A stretch of 25,000 nt of DNA from Glandiceps talaboti (taxonomy: Eukaryota; Hemichordata; Enteropneusta; Spengelidae): contig NC_135570.1 in the NCBI RefSeq assembly GCF_964340395.1, positions 7,345,322 through 7,370,321 of the forward strand, given 5' to 3'. Both the position numbers and the translations under genes were made by a program. This document shows, in pieces, positions 1-25,000 of this stretch (its first letter is position 1; every line of letters starts with the position of its first letter). The notes under the pieces are model-generated. The model saw nothing but the letters and a program-made list of their open reading frames with translations, ran no database searches and had not been told where the DNA came from.

Positions 1-248
1 TACATTCGTATTTAAGTACATGTACACACACATGGCATTCCGATAAAACGAGACCTCTAACATGTGATCTGTCACACACCTGTATGCATCCATGTAACAG
101 TCATGTAAACATATGTACTATCAGATGTAGGAAAGGCTGGCCCTGGCATCATTTTAATATTCAGAGCTTCATGAAATATAACGGTACAAAATGTGAAGCG
201 ATGTTGTCAAGGAATGACAATCTGGTAATGCTACCATTGACATTACAG

Positions 249-1987
<1,739 letters not shown>

Positions 1988-2030
1988 CGTGCTTAGAGGC
2001 CCACTTCGGATTGTTTCTGAATAGCTAAAG

Positions 2031-2233
2031 TCCTTGGGCAAGGTTTGGACCACGACTGTGCCTCAGTCAACCCAGCTGTATAATTGGGGACCTGGTAGGA
2101 GAGAGGTTGCGATGTGAATGCTTTAATCCTATGCGCTTATAAAGGCTGCAATGGATTGTATGCACCCCAGGGAGTTGAGGAAGTATAAAGGGCTGTTGTG
2201 CCGCTATAGATCCGTGCGCTATATAAAAACCAA

Positions 2234-2267
<34 letters not shown>
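2031..2267 (+). mobile_element. SINE 3' end (5'-truncated) with (ATT)n tail
   Basis: The sequence from tccttgggcaagg through cctcagtcaacccagctgt, cctggtagga, ccccagggagttgagg, aaagggctgttgtgcc to gcgctatataaaaacca and an (ATT)n tail matches, from memory, the 3' body and tail of metazoan SINEs whose ends copy an L2/CR1-like LINE. The tRNA-like head is missing. It lies about 40 nt past the GPCR stop, so probably in that gene's 3' UTR. Confidence 0.72.
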
Positions 2268-4239
2268 GATAGGTGTAACTAATGTCATGGCCAGGTATTG
2301 AAACATGGGCCTTTAAGAGAAGTATTGGACGCTTAGATTTATGTTTTGTGGTTTTAAAGAATTCCGACATACTTCACAAGTGATGATGCATCCCTGAATA
2401 GTTTCAGATGATAAAGTGTCTACATTTAAGGTCAAAATCAGTCAAATTAAATGTCCACTTTATTGTAAAGCTTTGAAAATGCGAACAGTACTAGTATAAG
2501 GACAATATCATAATGATGACTTTACACTCTTCGGTACACTTTTTACCCCCTCCCCGCCCTCGTGTTTTGGAAATGTCAGTAATTAGATGTAAGAGGACGT
2601 TTGATAACACATATAGTGTTTTCCTTGGTGTATGTAATTTGAAAAGATGCAAGGGGTCGTTTCATCTTGTAGCCAAGGAGCCTAGTGGATTCTGTTACCA
2701 TGGTAACTGAAGTATGTACGACGATGTTAACAGTGTGATGTCGCTTTCACAGACGTAGTTCATTTTCCGTAATGTACTAGACGTGTATAAAGTTACTTTT
2801 ATTTCACATTTTCGTGTTTTATGTCGCTTATTTCTGTCACATCACTTTAAATTTAATGTCACGTGTTCGTGGTAATTTCCGATAACAGTGCGAAGAGACC
2901 GAATTAGTGAACAAGTAAATACCACAGACTTTGAAACTGTAAACGACGGCACGACAATATTTGCTTTGAAATTTTATCACTTTTCGAATGGTGTCTCCTG
3001 AGAAGTGCGTACGTGTCTGAGTGACATAATGATGCATGTTTTCTGGTTTCAAGATCAAGGGATCACCGTCTTGAAAAAAACGCATCGCGGGCGAATTCCA
3101 TTACCCTCTATCATATCGACTTGCGTATTTAATAACCTTGAGATTCTGTTTAATTTACTAAAAGCGATTTTCTGTGGGAGCATTTTCATAAAAGGAACTT
3201 TGCTGGTAAACTGTTCAGAATGCTAGATTCATGACAAACATACGAATTATGTCGACTGCAGTAGCAATTTGAAAGTAATGATGGTTGTCGGAAGAAAATA
3301 TATATCTGCGTTTTTCTGTTATCGATTTGAACAACACTGTTTTGCCCTTGACATTGACATGTCTGTTACCTTTATCACTAATACGATTTTCACATCTTTT
3401 TAATTAACTCGTTTTACGCTTCATTTGAGCTGAAGTGCTAATATTACAGTTAGATATTATTCCCGTTTAGCTCAGGAAAAATGCGGTTGTCGTTCGACGA
3501 GTTGTGACAAACCCTTGCCACGACTATTTTCGGCCTGAATGAAGATAATGTTTTGGGGAAAATCTAAATTTATGGAAAATCTGGAAAAATAATGGCGATT
3601 TGGAAAGTTTTGACTCATATTTCAAGCATCACATAACAGTGAAAAACAGATGTAGACATGGGGTTGTCGTGAACAGCATGCACAAATTGTCAACGGAGAC
3701 ATTTTCTCAACAATTCGGCCTCGTCGTAAACTACAGCCTCTTTTACGACACCGTCCAAGACACATCGTCGTGAACCACAGCCTCTTTTACGGCACCGTCT
3801 AAGACGCAGTGTCGCGGAAGAAATAACAGCTCTGGTTTGCGAGAATGCACTTCTAATTCTGGGAAACACAATCATAGGGATGATATAGAGGAATATGACA
3901 ATGTGAAGACTAGTGCCAAGGGGGGTCACAACCAAGTCTTTGTCGGTGTTTATATAATGGTGAATTGTGTTTTGAGGTGACATTTGAAGGAAAAATCAGG
4001 TTTATTTTAATGCATATTATTTCTAAATTATACCGTAATACTGATGTGAATCAAACAGAGCGCCTTATTTTGTAACAAATTGGGGTCGTGTCCTATAGCG
4101 GCGTCGATGATAGGACTGTACTGTTACTATCTTACTGTTTCAGAGTGTAATTGATGGTCAATAGGGTGAGGAAAATGATCCTAAGTTACGTCAATGTATG
4201 CTACAAAGGTATAAGGTATAATACATATAACTCTCATAT
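2268..4239. other. Intergenic stretch, no gene recognised
   Basis: This lies between the convergent 3' ends of the two GPCR genes. Short open frames on both strands have no recognisable motif or splice logic. It holds one 44-bp tandem duplication at 3721-3808 (second copy about 89% alike by eye) and otherwise looks like unique AT-rich sequence. Confidence 0.6.
3721..3808. repeat. 44-bp tandem duplication
   Basis: Two head-to-tail copies start at 3721 and 3765, each beginning tcgtcgtraacyacagcctc. They differ by a handful of C/T and A/G transitions. Confidence 0.85.
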
Positions 4240-4606
<367 letters not shown>

Positions 4607-5090
4607 TCACACGTCTCTATCTATGCAACTTATTTCTAACGTAATTCATTAATATATTTTTATCAGTTACCTCTCAACAAATTCATCTATGCATTCATAT
4701 GTCATTCTGTTATTCCAAGACTCATCCACTACTTCATTCATTAACTCTGAAAAAAGTTAACTTTCAAAACATCTATTCATTTATTCATATAAACACCTGT
4801 TTGTTGACAAATAACGCAATGTAAACAACTTTACAACTTCTTGTTTTTAATTCTAAGACTTCATCCATTAACATTTACTTTCACAAACTGAACACATTAA
4901 ATCAAAACCACTTTTTCAAATACTTTCTCAGTAAGCAATTCACGTTTATCAAAAGCAAACAATCATGCATGAGATCATGCATGTCAGCTTTTACACTGTA
5001 GGGAAGTTTACGAAGTGCAAGGGATGTTCAATCGGGAAAGAGGAACCGGGTTAAAGTAACTTTTGGAAAGTACTAATCTACCCATCCAAC

Positions 5091-5130
5091 CACACACGCA
5101 CACACACACACACATACACACACACGCACG

Positions 5131-5167
<37 letters not shown>

Positions 5168-5168
5168 A
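5091..5168. repeat. (CA)n dinucleotide repeat
   Basis: An interrupted CA run with a few CG and TA steps. It directly precedes the AT-rich duplicated segment. Confidence 0.95.
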
Positions 5169-5177
5169 CTTTTTTGG

Positions 5178-5520
5178 CCAGACACATTTTGCTGTAACAT
5201 TTAAATATTCATTGTATATGTTTAAATCCGTATATATATTTATCTACCTACCTATATACCTATATACCTATTATATATATATTTATCTACCTACATATAT
5301 ACCTATATACCTATTATATATATAATATATATATACATAAATATATATATCCAGACACATTTTACTGTAACATTTAAATCTTCATTGTATATGTTTAAAT
5401 ATGTATATATATTAATCTACCTACCTATATACCTATATATATTATGTATAGATATATATAATGTATATCTATACATATTTACATATCTATATCTCCAAAT
5501 CATAACACTATCTTATCATA
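5178..5520. repeat. 173-bp tandem duplication, AT-rich
   Basis: The text ccagacacattttgctgtaa begins at 5178 and recurs with one substitution at 5351. Both copies continue with catttaaat, tcattgtatatgtttaaat and a run of tatatacc/ctacctac words. The second copy decays into TA-rich sequence. Confidence 0.85.
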
Positions 5521-5790
5521 ATTCAAACAATACTTAATGAATGTGACTGATTCACTGACTGTAATGCTAAGTTCAAAAATGCTTTATGTTTGAAGTTTTA
5601 ATGTTTACAAAAAAAACATTGAACTTTTAAAAGTAACATTATTCTATAATTACACTTTACTGTTTACGGGAAAACTAAGTTTACTAGCATTGATATATAC
5701 TTTTGTATAACTATATATGTATGTTTTTAAAGTCTCGATCACAAAAAGTATCTATATTGGCCAACTGCACAAGTGTGCAAAATGGTAATT

Positions 5791-24946
<19,156 letters not shown>

Positions 24947-25000
24947 CTGTAAACAAAACAAATAAAAAATGTGATATTTGTCTTTCTGGGCTGTTTTAAA

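Noticed and set aside
2513-3226. Three frames of 65-82 codons on both strands in the intergenic region
   Set aside because: No motif or conserved pattern; composition is as in surrounding non-coding DNA.

Overview
Kind of organism. This is eukaryotic, intron-rich animal DNA. Coding sequence occurs as short exons (about 40 to 240 nt) bounded by GT/AG introns, and the introns are full of micro- and minisatellites and worn transposon pieces. The main gene is an adhesion GPCR that combines a C-type lectin, a calcium-binding EGF, a hyalin repeat (HYR), a sushi-like module, a hormone-receptor motif (HRM), a GAIN/GPS region and a 7TM domain. This points to a marine invertebrate, plausibly a non-vertebrate deuterostome such as a hemichordate, cephalochordate or echinoderm. 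The species is not determinable from sequence alone.

Layout. (1) 249-1987, plus strand: the last three exons of a rhodopsin-class GPCR (extracellular loop 2 and TM5; TM6; TM7 and tail). A SINE 3' end sits about 40 nt after its stop codon. (2) 1988-5790: intergenic DNA between two convergent genes, holding a long ordered tetranucleotide array, CA repeats and an AT-rich 173-bp duplication. (3) 5791-24946, minus strand: an adhesion GPCR in 26 exons, with its 5' end beyond the right edge. Splice phases and codon counts close exactly over every junction (1,032 codons plus stop, if a short form of the TM5/ICL3 exon is used). N-to-C order: second half of a C-type lectin domain, EGF-CA, Ser/Thr/Pro stalk, HYR, sushi-like Cys-rich module, basic linker, HRM, GAIN, GPS, seven TM helices, short cytoplasmic tail. 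The five leading module exons are bounded by phase-1 introns, the signature of exon shuffling.

Unusual points in this receptor. The GPS cleavage tripeptide is R-L-A instead of H-L-S/T, so self-cleavage is predicted to be lost, although the tethered-agonist residues are largely kept. The exon that carries TM2 has its 3' end and splice donor copied about five times in a 58-bp tandem repeat. One 3' splice site is duplicated by 14 bp. The TM5/ICL3 exon has a one-base frame problem that an internal acceptor can repair. A 36-nt in-frame cassette could be inserted in TM7.

Nested in its introns: a frame-broken THAP zinc-finger relic (13576-13898, plus), a decayed LINE reverse-transcriptase C-terminus (about 14690-15240, plus), two copies of one foldback MITE (19377-19686 and 22837-23156), a second short inverted-repeat element (20101-20410), an unexplained exon-like open segment on the plus strand (12515-12652), and a 40-50 bp minisatellite (24070-24640). 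No rRNA, tRNA, CRISPR or prokaryotic feature was seen.
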